NCBI GenBank assembly: GCA_944323505.1
Contig: CALUST010000034.1
Coordinates: forward strand, 1-32,150
DNA length: 32,150 nt
Direction of reading: 5' to 3'
DNA from: an uncultured Bacteroidales bacterium
GTDB taxonomy: Bacteria > Bacteroidota > Bacteroidia > Bacteroidales > UBA932
Of the stretch, positions 17,965 to 24,876 are shown one piece after another. Made by a program: the position numbers and the translations under genes. How positions within the stretch are numbered: position 1 is the stretch's first letter; every line of letters begins with the position of its first letter. The notes below the pieces were generated by a model, which saw nothing but the letters and a program-made list of their open reading frames with translations, was not told the origin of the DNA and did not search any database.

Positions 17965-18020
17965 CACCGATGTGCCGAAACGGGCGCATATAATATTATT
18001 ATTTTTAAAAAGTATTTATC

Positions 18021-18341
18021 ATGAATCTCAGAGACATCAAGAAAGACATCGAATATTTCATCGGGGAATTTATCGATGACTGCACATTGTTCATCACCAT
18101 CAACCCGGAGAAGAACGGGGAAGAGGTGAACAAGATTATCGAGGAGGCCGTGGATCTCTACAATGACCTGAAAGACAAAATCTATCAGGCTCCGAAGGCT
18201 GTAAAGGCGAAAAAAGAGAAACTTACCCGCAAGAACAGGCCGGCTCTCACCGCTTACTACGACGGTATCCGCAAGGAGATGATCGAGAAACTCGACGAAC
18301 TCAGCGAAAGACTCAGCGCTGCAATCATGAAACAGGCCTGA
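18021..18341 (+). CDS. Small charged protein of unknown function
   Basis: This is 106 residues of mostly helical, highly charged sequence with no signal peptide and no membrane helix. The first half (NLRDIKKDIEYFIGEFIDDCTLFITINPEKNGEEVNKIIEEAVDLYNDLKDKIYQ) looks like a compact helical domain. The second half is rich in Lys/Arg then Glu/Leu (KAKKEKLTRKNRPALTAYYDGIRKEMIEKLDELSERLSAAI) and could form a coiled coil. Normal codon use and clear start after an A/T-rich leader support a real gene, and I recall similar short hypothetical proteins in Bacteroidales, but I do not recognise a function. It lies 35 bases before the fucosidase gene and behind the triple promoter-like repeat, so the two may share a transcript. 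Confidence 0.8.
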   Translation: MNLRDIKKDIEYFIGEFIDDCTLFITINPEKNGEEVNKIIEEAVDLYNDLKDKIYQAPKAVKAKKEKLTRKNRPALTAYYDGIRKEMIEKLDELSERLSAAIMKQA

Positions 18342-18376
18342 GCCTGTCAACATCAAGACCCAAAAACACATAAGAC

Positions 18377-20164
18377 ATGAAACTGAACCTATTCATCCCG
18401 GCATTGCTGCCGGTATGCATGCTTGTTGTGAGAGCATGTGACCAGACGCCGCCTCCTGCCCCCTACGGGGCCTTGCCTACTACTGCCCAGGTGGAATGGC
18501 AGAAAATGGAGACCAACATGTTCGTCCACTTCGGCCCGAATACCTTCACCAGTTCGGAATGGGGTACGGGAAAGGAAGATGTAGACGTGTTTGCCCCGAC
18601 AGCCCTTGACTGCCGACAGTGGGCAAGAACTGCCAAGGCTGCCGGAATGAAAGGGGTGATCATCACTGCAAAGCATCATGACGGTTTCTGTCTGTGGCCG
18701 AATCCAATGAGCCGCCATACTGTCGCACAATGTGCCTGGATGGACGGCAAAGGCGACATCCTCAGGGATCTTTCGGAGGCCTGCCGGGAGTACGGACTTG
18801 AATTCGGGGTATACATCTCCCCGTGGGACAGGAACGATCCCACCTACGGTACGGATGAATACAACGAAGTATTCAAGAAGACTCTCGACAGCGCACTTGG
18901 AGACTACGGAGAAGTGTTTGAGCAGTGGTTTGACGGAGCATGCGGAGAAGGGCCAAACGGCAAGAGACAGGTGTATGACTGGGATCTTTATCACGAGACT
19001 GTTTATTCACACCAGCCTTATGCCATAATATTCAGCAATGTCGGCCCGGGATGCCGCTGGATAGGCAATGAAAGAGGCATTGCAGGCGAGACCTGCTGGT
19101 CGACGCTGGATGTGACCGGGTATGACCCGAGCGCAAGCCCTCACAAGAGCATCCTCAATGTGGGAAATCCGGGAGGAGACACTTGGGTGCCGGGCGAAGC
19201 CGATGTGTCAATCCGTCCGGGCTGGTTCTACAAGGAATCGGAGGACAGCAAGGTGAAGACACTTGACCAGCTGCTGGAAATCTACTACGGCAGCGTGGGA
19301 CGCAACTCGCTTCTTCTGCTGAATGTGCCACCAGACAAGAGGGGACGCATACATGAGACTGACTCGGTGAGACTGATGGAGTTCCGTGCCGCCTTGGACA
19401 GGATTTTCGCAACGGATCTTGCAGATGGGGCAAGTGCGGAGGCCACGGAAATACGCGGAGGCTCCAGGAAATACGCCCCGGCAAAAATGCTTGACGGCAA
19501 ATACGACACCTATTGGACGACTGATGACGACGTGACTTCCGCATCAGTGACATTCATGCTTGACGGCGTCAAGACGTTCAACAGGGTGTTGATACAGGAA
19601 TACATTCCTCTCGGGCAAAGGGTATCTGCCTTCAATGTGGAAGTGCAGGACGCCGACGGCAACTGGAGCAAGGTGGCTGAGGGCACGACCATCGGCTACA
19701 AGAGAATCCTGCTCACGGACAAGGTGTCCGCAACAGCAGTAAGAATCAATATCGAGAATTCTTTCGCCTGCCCTGTCCTCAACGGGTTCGGACTTTTCCT
19801 TGATGAAGTGATGACCGCCCCGGCAGACAACGGCACGGCTGCAAAAAGCGTGACAAGAAAGGCCGGGGAACCGTTCACCTTGGATCTCGGCAAGGTCACG
19901 ACTGCCACAGGATTCTTCTACGAGCCTGGCAACCTCGGCAAGGACGGATGCATCATCTGCTACAACCTTGAGACCAGCCTTGACGGAAAGTCCTGGACAA
20001 TGGTCTGCAGCGAGAAGATGTTTGACAACATTGTCAACAACCCTATCCGCCAGGACGTGAGGTTTGCCGCTCCTGTAGAGACGAGGTATCTCAGGATAAC
20101 CCCTACCAGGACAGACCGGACAGACACATACGGCATAGCCGGGTTCGGAGCACTGGAGAAATGA
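18377..20164 (+). CDS. GH29 alpha-L-fucosidase lipoprotein (subfamily B type) with discoidin-like C-terminal domains
   Basis: The 595 residues begin with a hydrophobic signal ending VVRAC, where Cys21 may be lipidated; Arg at -2 is unusual. The GH29 barrel follows, with FVHFGPNTFTSSEWG near 50-64, TAKHHDGFCLWP (98-109), GVYISPWDRN (144-153) and the nucleophile region FEQWFDGACGEGPNGK, with Asp186 as likely nucleophile. The GEGPNG word is typical of the alpha-1,3/1,4-specific subfamily. The region GGSRKYAPAKMLDGKYDTYWTTDDD (about 360-385) begins an F5/8-type C, CBM32-like domain. The last 100 residues look like a second beta-sandwich. It probably removes fucose from host glycans in the periplasm or on the surface. 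It is not next to any intact SusC/SusD pair. Ends at a strong terminator shared with galE. Linkage specificity is inferred. Confidence 0.93.
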   Translation: MKLNLFIPALLPVCMLVVRACDQTPPPAPYGALPTTAQVEWQKMETNMFVHFGPNTFTSSEWGTGKEDVDVFAPTALDCRQWARTAKAAGMKGVIITAKHHDGFCLWPNPMSRHTVAQCAWMDGKGDILRDLSEACREYGLEFGVYISPWDRNDPTYGTDEYNEVFKKTLDSALGDYGEVFEQWFDGACGEGPNGKRQVYDWDLYHETVYSHQPYAIIFSNVGPGCRWIGNERGIAGETCWSTLDVTGYDPSASPHKSILNVGNPGGDTWVPGEADVSIRPGWFYKESEDSKVKTLDQLLEIYYGSVGRNSLLLLNVPPDKRGRIHETDSVRLMEFRAALDRIFATDLADGASAEATEIRGGSRKYAPAKMLDGKYDTYWTTDDDVTSASVTFMLDGVKTFNRVLIQEYIPLGQRVSAFNVEVQDADGNWSKVAEGTTIGYKRILLTDKVSATAVRINIENSFACPVLNGFGLFLDEVMTAPADNGTAAKSVTRKAGEPFTLDLGKVTTATGFFYEPGNLGKDGCIICYNLETSLDGKSWTMVCSEKMFDNIVNNPIRQDVRFAAPVETRYLRITPTRTDRTDTYGIAGFGALEK

Positions 20165-20181
20165 CAGAGCGCCAGACGACA

Positions 20182-20223
20182 AAAAAACAGAGACCGCCAC
20201 GATTGTGACGGTCTCTGTTTTTT
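20182..20223. terminator. Bidirectional intrinsic terminator between fucosidase and galE
   Basis: A perfect 15-bp stem (20182-20196 with 20209-20223) has A6 on one side and T6 on the other, around a CCACGATTGTGA-type loop region. It serves both convergent genes. Confidence 0.9.
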
Positions 20224-20234
20224 CATGCCGTGAG

Positions 20235-21305
20235 TTATTCCTTTCCGGCAAGATGCTTTTCCCATGCCCACGCCGAAGCGAGAGTATCCTCGATGGTACG
20301 TTCCGCCTTCCATCCGAGTTCCTTTTCGGCGAGCGACGGATCCGCCCATATCGCGGTGACGTCCCCTGCACGGCGAGGAGCGAACTTGTAGTTGAGTTTG
20401 AGATTATTGACCTTCTCAAAAGCATTCACGAGTTCAAGCACGGATACAGGATGTCCTGTGCCAATATTGAATATCTCATAGTCTTCCTTCATCTTCAGAC
20501 CGAGCATCCTTGAGACTGCCGCCACATGGGCCTTTGCAAGGTCAACGACATCGATATAGTCCCTCTGGCACGTACCGTCAGGAGTAGGATAGTCATTGCC
20601 GAAAATGCTCAGGCACTCCCTCTTGCCTATCGCCGTCTGGGTGATATAAGGGACAAGATTGTTAGGGACACCTCTCGGAAGTTCTCCGATGAGAGCTGAA
20701 GGATGTGCTCCGATAGGATTGAAATATCTGAGAGCCATTCCTTTGACAGGGCCTTTCCTGTCGATGCCTGACATGACCTCATTGCCATAGGCCGCCGTAG
20801 CCTTGACAGTGTCACGGAGAATGTCTTCAGAAATCTGCTTTGTATTGCCGTATGGGGAAGTGGCAGGCTGACGCGGTGACTTCTCTGTCACAGGCAGGAT
20901 GTCTGTCTCCCCATAGACAGTGGCTGAAGAAGAGAAAAGCACATTGCAGCCCCCGTGGTTCTTTGCGGCCTCAAGGATATTGAGGAAAGAAAGGAGATTG
21001 TTCCTGTAGTACTTCAGCGGCTCTGCAACCGACTCTCCCACAGCCTTGAACGCAGCGAAATGAATGACAGCATCGATCCTGAACTCCGAGAAAAGCCTGT
21101 CGACCGCATCGTATTCGCAGCAGTCGATTTTCTCGAACGGGATGTCTGTCTTGCCCGTAATCTTCTTCACACCCTCGAAACAGGTCAGGTCGCAGTTTGA
21201 GAGATTGTCGGCCACGACTACGTCATAACCGGCCTGGATAAGTTCCACAGTGACATGGCTGCCGATATACCCGGCGCCACCGGAGACCAAAACTCTTTTT
21301 TTCAT
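20235..21305 (-). CDS. galE: UDP-glucose 4-epimerase
   Basis: From the ATG at 21305 the enzyme has 356 residues. It interconverts UDP-glucose and UDP-galactose with bound NAD+ in the cytoplasm, feeding galactose use and surface-polysaccharide synthesis. The short-chain dehydrogenase fold is clear: GGAGYIGSH at 9-17, ADNLSN near 32-37, HFAAFKAVGES near 82-92, SSSATVYG (125-132), and catalytic Tyr152 and Lys156 in PYGNTK. The words MALRYFNPIGAHPSALIGE and QRDYIDVVDLAKAH complete the family pattern. An in-frame Met at 21356 lies inside the promoter box and is rejected. It stands alone, converging on the fucosidase gene across a terminator. The downstream neighbour relation to fucosidase does not by itself indicate a shared pathway. 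Confidence 0.97.
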   Translation of the reverse strand: MKKRVLVSGGAGYIGSHVTVELIQAGYDVVVADNLSNCDLTCFEGVKKITGKTDIPFEKIDCCEYDAVDRLFSEFRIDAVIHFAAFKAVGESVAEPLKYYRNNLLSFLNILEAAKNHGGCNVLFSSSATVYGETDILPVTEKSPRQPATSPYGNTKQISEDILRDTVKATAAYGNEVMSGIDRKGPVKGMALRYFNPIGAHPSALIGELPRGVPNNLVPYITQTAIGKRECLSIFGNDYPTPDGTCQRDYIDVVDLAKAHVAAVSRMLGLKMKEDYEIFNIGTGHPVSVLELVNAFEKVNNLKLNYKFAPRRAGDVTAIWADPSLAEKELGWKAERTIEDTLASAWAWEKHLAGKE

Positions 21306-21353
21306 ATATTCAGATTTAATCGGATTTTCTGTCTGCGTGGATTCAAAATCTTT

Positions 21354-21384
21354 CAAAATTATAAATTATCCTTGTAATAAGCAA
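21354..21384 (-). promoter_or_regulatory. Promoter of galE
   Basis: On the minus strand TTG (21382-21384), 20 bases, TAATTTTG (21354-21361), a good match to the Bacteroidetes promoter. It lies about 50 bases before the chosen galE start and excludes the ATG at 21356. Confidence 0.7.
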
Positions 21385-21410
21385 CAGTCTGACTGAACGT
21401 GAATTTATGT

Positions 21411-21418
21411 TATATTTG
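21411..21418 (+). promoter_or_regulatory. -7 box of the dacB gene
   Basis: TATATTTG, a full TAnnTTTG match, lies 35 bases before the ATG at 21454. The -33 element is weak (TCTG at about 21388). Confidence 0.65.
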
Positions 21419-21453
21419 ACAGGAAAATCAAAATTTGGCTATATCATACAGGA

Positions 21454-22995
21454 ATGATGAGAACACGCGGGTTTGTAATGGCGGCAATCTTATCCGCCGC
21501 TGCTGTGGCAGGACATGCGAAGGACAATGACGGAGGACGGGCATCGGGAAGCGGTCAAGGACACATGATGCTGGAACGACAGATACTTGAAGAAGTGACA
21601 GAAGGCTGCCTCAGGAATGCCGTGGTTGGGATGTTTGCAATGACGGCTGCCGGGGACACCATAGTGGACTATAACAGTTCCGTCGCGATGGTCCCGGCCT
21701 CAAACATGAAACTTGTGACCACCGGATGCGCCCTGCATTCTCTCGGACAGGACTACCGTTACAAGACAGCACTCGGGTACTCCGGGAAGATCCGTGACAG
21801 CATCCTCGAAGGAGACCTGTATATCATCGGAGGCGCGGATCCCACCCTCGGGGCTGAAGATTCTATCGCGACCCCTCTCGCTCAGACGTTCAGGCAATGG
21901 AGACAATTCATTGCAGATGCCGGCATCAGCAGAATCAACGGCTACATTGTAGGAGACGACCGTTTCTTCGACAGGGTAATGGAAGAGGAGACATGGCTAT
22001 GGAACGACCTCGGGACCTATTACGGGACAGGGACAAGCGGACTGTCGTTCTACGAGAACCGGCAGGACTTCCGTGTGAGAGCCGGAGACAGACCCGAAGA
22101 GCCGATACAGATAGAGCCGGGCTTCCCGTATGCCCCATGGATGGAATACCGGTATTCCTGCACCACTGGACCGGCAGGGACAGGGAATAAATTGTATTAT
22201 TACACTTCCGGCCTCGCCCCCGTCGGTGAGATGCGAGGGACTTTTGCCGTGGACAGGGCGCCGAAGACAGAAGAAGGGAGCAACAAATTCCCTGCATATA
22301 CCTGCGCATGGCATTTCGCGAAGTACCTCAGGGAATGCGGAGTAGCCTGCGGCATGGGGGCTGCTGACCTCGGTGAGACTTTCGGGCTGCCACTGGAAAG
22401 GGTATGCAGCAGAGACTCTCTGACAATCATCGGTGCAGTATCCTCACCGGAACTTCGCCGCATCATATTCGAGACCAATCACGAAAGCAACAACTTCTAC
22501 GCAGAGACCATTTTCCGTACTCTTGGCAGAAAATACTGCGGCACAGGGACATACGAGGACGGCAGGACAGCCGTGAATACAGTACTCAGGCAACTTGGCG
22601 TAGCGGATGGCGGCGTCAGGATAAGGGACGGAAGCGGACTGTCAAGACAGAATTACATAAGCCCGGGATTTCTCTGCGGATTTCTCCGCGCCATGCTCGG
22701 GTCTCCGGCAGCGGATTCTTTCATAGGCTCACTGCCTTCACCCGGAGACAACGGCACACTTGAATACATGATGAGCGGCTATCCAGCAGCGACAAGGTCG
22801 CGGATATATGTCAAGAGCGGCTCGATGGACGGGACATTGTGCTACAGCGGATATGTCATGCCCCAAAACGGCGACAATACCGGGGACAATGTCATCATAT
22901 TCTCAATAATGACGAACAACTGTACTGCCACGCCATACAGGATGAGAAAATCCCTGGAAAGGCTCTTATGGCTTGTCGCCACAGAAATAAGGTGA
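21454..22995 (+). CDS. dacB: D-alanyl-D-alanine carboxypeptidase/endopeptidase (PBP4 type)
   Basis: This 513-residue exported protein has a signal peptide (MRTRGFVMAAILSAAAVAGHA). It has all three penicillin-binding motifs: SNMK with the nucleophile Ser83 and Lys86 (AMVPASNMKLVTTG), SNN at 345-347 (NHESNNFYAE), and KSG at 454-456 (YVKSGSMDG). The word DGSGLSRQNYISP near 392-404 is typical of the PBP4 (peptidase S13) family. The long segment between the first two motifs contains the extra domains characteristic of this class (DLYIIGGADPTLG, GDDRFFD). It trims or cleaves peptidoglycan cross-links in the periplasm. It is a single-gene unit, converging on radA with only a 3-base gap and no visible hairpin between them. 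The Met one codon later is an alternative start. Confidence 0.95.
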   Translation: MMRTRGFVMAAILSAAAVAGHAKDNDGGRASGSGQGHMMLERQILEEVTEGCLRNAVVGMFAMTAAGDTIVDYNSSVAMVPASNMKLVTTGCALHSLGQDYRYKTALGYSGKIRDSILEGDLYIIGGADPTLGAEDSIATPLAQTFRQWRQFIADAGISRINGYIVGDDRFFDRVMEEETWLWNDLGTYYGTGTSGLSFYENRQDFRVRAGDRPEEPIQIEPGFPYAPWMEYRYSCTTGPAGTGNKLYYYTSGLAPVGEMRGTFAVDRAPKTEEGSNKFPAYTCAWHFAKYLRECGVACGMGAADLGETFGLPLERVCSRDSLTIIGAVSSPELRRIIFETNHESNNFYAETIFRTLGRKYCGTGTYEDGRTAVNTVLRQLGVADGGVRIRDGSGLSRQNYISPGFLCGFLRAMLGSPAADSFIGSLPSPGDNGTLEYMMSGYPAATRSRIYVKSGSMDGTLCYSGYVMPQNGDNTGDNVIIFSIMTNNCTATPYRMRKSLERLLWLVATEIR

Positions 22996-22998
22996 CAC

Positions 22999-24372
22999 TC
23001 ACTGCTTTGCGAAAAGGCTGCGGCACAAGGCCGGGACATCGCCGACCTTGATGACTTCTATCCCCTCCGGGATATTGTCAGGACTTCCGAATGCCGATAT
23101 ATAGATCCTGCTGAATCCCAACCTGTGGGCCTCGATTATCCTGCGGTCGGTCTGGGAGACAGGTCTTATCTCCCCGCTCAATCCGACCTCTCCGGCAAAG
23201 CAGGTGCCGGACGGGATGGCAAAATCAAAATTGGACGAAAGGACGGCGCAGATTACGGCGAGATCACAGGCAGGGTCGCTGACCCTCAGGCCTCCTGCCA
23301 TGTTCAGGAACACGTCTTTGACACCGAGCCTGAAGCCTGCCCGTTTCTCAAGGACAGCAAGAAGCATATTCAGTCTCCTGACGTCAAATCCCGTGGCAGA
23401 ACGCTGCGGCGTGCCATAGGCCGCAGAACTTACCAGAGCCTGCACTTCAATCAGGAACGGACGTGTGCCGTCAAGCATAGCACTAACAGCCACTCCGCTC
23501 AGGTCTTCACCGTGCATAGGAATCAGCATCTCGGACGGGTTGCTGACCTCCCTGAGACCTTTCCCTGTCATCTCGAACACCGCCAGTTCCGAAGTTGAGC
23601 CGAATCTGTTCTTGATGCTCCTCAACAGTCTGTATGCTCCTCTGCTGTCGCCTTCGAACTGCAGGACGACATCGACTATATGCTCAAGCACTTTCGGTCC
23701 GGCGATACTGCCCTCCTTGGTGATATGGCCTATCAGAATCACTGGCACGCCCGTCTCCTTGGCAAATCTGAGAAGCAGAGCGGCACATTCCTTTATCTGG
23801 GACACCGAGCCAGGTGAGGACTCCAGAGTCTGTGTGTACATCGTCTGTACCGAATCCACAATCATCAGCCCGGGCATTATCTTCTTTGCCTCTTCCAGGA
23901 TGTTCTCCATCAGAGTCTCACTGTAGATGAGACATCCGCTGTCATCCCCGCCGAGACGCAACGCCCTCAACTTGACCTGACGGACACTTTCCTCGCCAGT
24001 GACATACAATGTGGTCAGACCATGGCAATGCAACGGTATCTGGAGGGAAAGGGTTGACTTCCCGATGCCTGGCTCCCCGCCTATCAGCACGAGCGACCCT
24101 TCTACTATACCGCCGCCGAGAATTCTGTCCACTTCAGCATTGCCAAGTGAAAGCCGGCTTTCCCTGGTGGTGTCTATGTCCTGAAGCGGCATCGGCCTGT
24201 GACCGCCTCCCGGCACGACTGCGCTCCTTCTGTCAGATCCCGACCTGCCTGTGACCACAGTCTCCTCCACCATGGTGTTCCACTCCCCGCAGGCAGGACA
24301 CCGCCCCATCCATTTGAGGCTTTCGTTGCCACAAGAGGTGCACACCCACACTGATTTCTGTTTCAAAGCCAT
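22999..24372 (-). CDS. radA: DNA repair protein RadA
   Basis: From the ATG at 24372 the protein has 457 residues, the usual length. RadA is a RecA-like ATPase and branch-migration helicase that helps process recombination intermediates. The N-terminal zinc finger has Cys11, Cys14, Cys25 and Cys28 (CTSCG, CPACG). The Walker A is GEPGIGKST (99-107), the Walker B is near LMIVDSVQTMY (169-179), and the RadA-specific KNRFG word is at 254-258. The C-terminal Lon-protease-like domain is present (about 280-457, ending with the family pattern GEVGLSGEIRPV) but is not expected to be proteolytic. The start 20 codons upstream would overlap the previous gene. It is the last gene of a minus-strand operon with the helicase and the phosphoesterase. 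Confidence 0.98.
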   Translation of the reverse strand: MALKQKSVWVCTSCGNESLKWMGRCPACGEWNTMVEETVVTGRSGSDRRSAVVPGGGHRPMPLQDIDTTRESRLSLGNAEVDRILGGGIVEGSLVLIGGEPGIGKSTLSLQIPLHCHGLTTLYVTGEESVRQVKLRALRLGGDDSGCLIYSETLMENILEEAKKIMPGLMIVDSVQTMYTQTLESSPGSVSQIKECAALLLRFAKETGVPVILIGHITKEGSIAGPKVLEHIVDVVLQFEGDSRGAYRLLRSIKNRFGSTSELAVFEMTGKGLREVSNPSEMLIPMHGEDLSGVAVSAMLDGTRPFLIEVQALVSSAAYGTPQRSATGFDVRRLNMLLAVLEKRAGFRLGVKDVFLNMAGGLRVSDPACDLAVICAVLSSNFDFAIPSGTCFAGEVGLSGEIRPVSQTDRRIIEAHRLGFSRIYISAFGSPDNIPEGIEVIKVGDVPALCRSLFAKQ

Positions 24373-24376
24373 GGCA

Positions 24377-24871
24377 TCAATTCTTCTTGTCAAGTTCATA
24401 GACTTCCATATCACGGATATGTCCGTCGTCAATATGAAACCGGAGAGCAGTCCGTACGATATGGAAACCGAAGATACCTGCAGCCCCGGGATTGATTACA
24501 AGCATATCCCTCTTATGGTCATTGATGACCTTCAGGATATGAGAGTGCCCGCATACAAATATGTCCGGATGATGTTCGTCAATCAATGCCCTCGCCCTCG
24601 GATCGTATCTCCCGGGATAGCCGCCGATATGGGTCATGAGCACTTTCATCCCACAGCATCCGAACAACTGGTATAAAGGATATTCCAGCCTGATGTCCTG
24701 ACCGTCACAATTGCCGTACACCCCTTTCAGCGGTCTGAATGAGGCAATCTTCTGCGCCGTGGCAAGATTGCCGAAATCCCCGGCATGCCATATCTCGTCC
24801 ACCGGCTGCAGAAAATCCATAAGCGGGGCATCAAAGGTCCCGTGCGTGTCAGAAATCAGTCCTATATACAT
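24377..24871 (-). CDS. YfcE/MJ0936-type metallophosphoesterase
   Basis: The 164 residues carry the calcineurin-like phosphoesterase motifs in order: GLISDTHG with Asp8 and His10, HAGDFGN, GVYGNCDGQD, THIGGYPG and CGHSHI. They bind two metal ions, commonly manganese. Members of this short group hydrolyse phosphodiesters, at least with model substrates; natural targets in this lineage are unknown to me. It lies between the DEAD-box helicase (5 bases upstream) and radA (4 bases downstream). The placement suggests nucleic-acid-related work, but that is only inference. The length and motif set are normal for the family. Confidence 0.95.
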   Translation of the reverse strand: MYIGLISDTHGTFDAPLMDFLQPVDEIWHAGDFGNLATAQKIASFRPLKGVYGNCDGQDIRLEYPLYQLFGCCGMKVLMTHIGGYPGRYDPRARALIDEHHPDIFVCGHSHILKVINDHKRDMLVINPGAAGIFGFHIVRTALRFHIDDGHIRDMEVYELDKKN

Positions 24872-24876
24872 AGGCG

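Larger units (their letters stand above)
17753..17970 (+). repeat. Three-copy 80-bp tandem repeat carrying promoter-like boxes
   Basis: Copies start at 17753, 17833 and 17912 with CGCCTCGG, giving periods of 80 and 79; the third copy is incomplete. Each has a short palindrome: GCAAGT-AA-ACTTGC in copy 1, AGCAAAT-AC-ATTTGCT in copy 2 and AGCAAA-AACA-TTTGCT in copy 3. Each then has TATATTTG. The region codes for nothing convincing on either strand, although it is open in several frames. It is probably a repeat family present elsewhere in this genome. Confidence 0.9.

Noticed and set aside
17692-17967. Minus-strand open frame with repeated AEAESRANVFAMPRR-type peptide
   Set aside because: It is produced by the 80-bp DNA repeat being open in this frame; no start signal or domain supports a gene.
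17753-17970. Possible CRISPR array
   Set aside because: The 80-bp units are nearly identical throughout, without distinct spacers, and no cas genes are near.
23125-23598. Plus-strand frame opposite radA
   Set aside because: It is the antisense of conserved RadA codons with no independent evidence.
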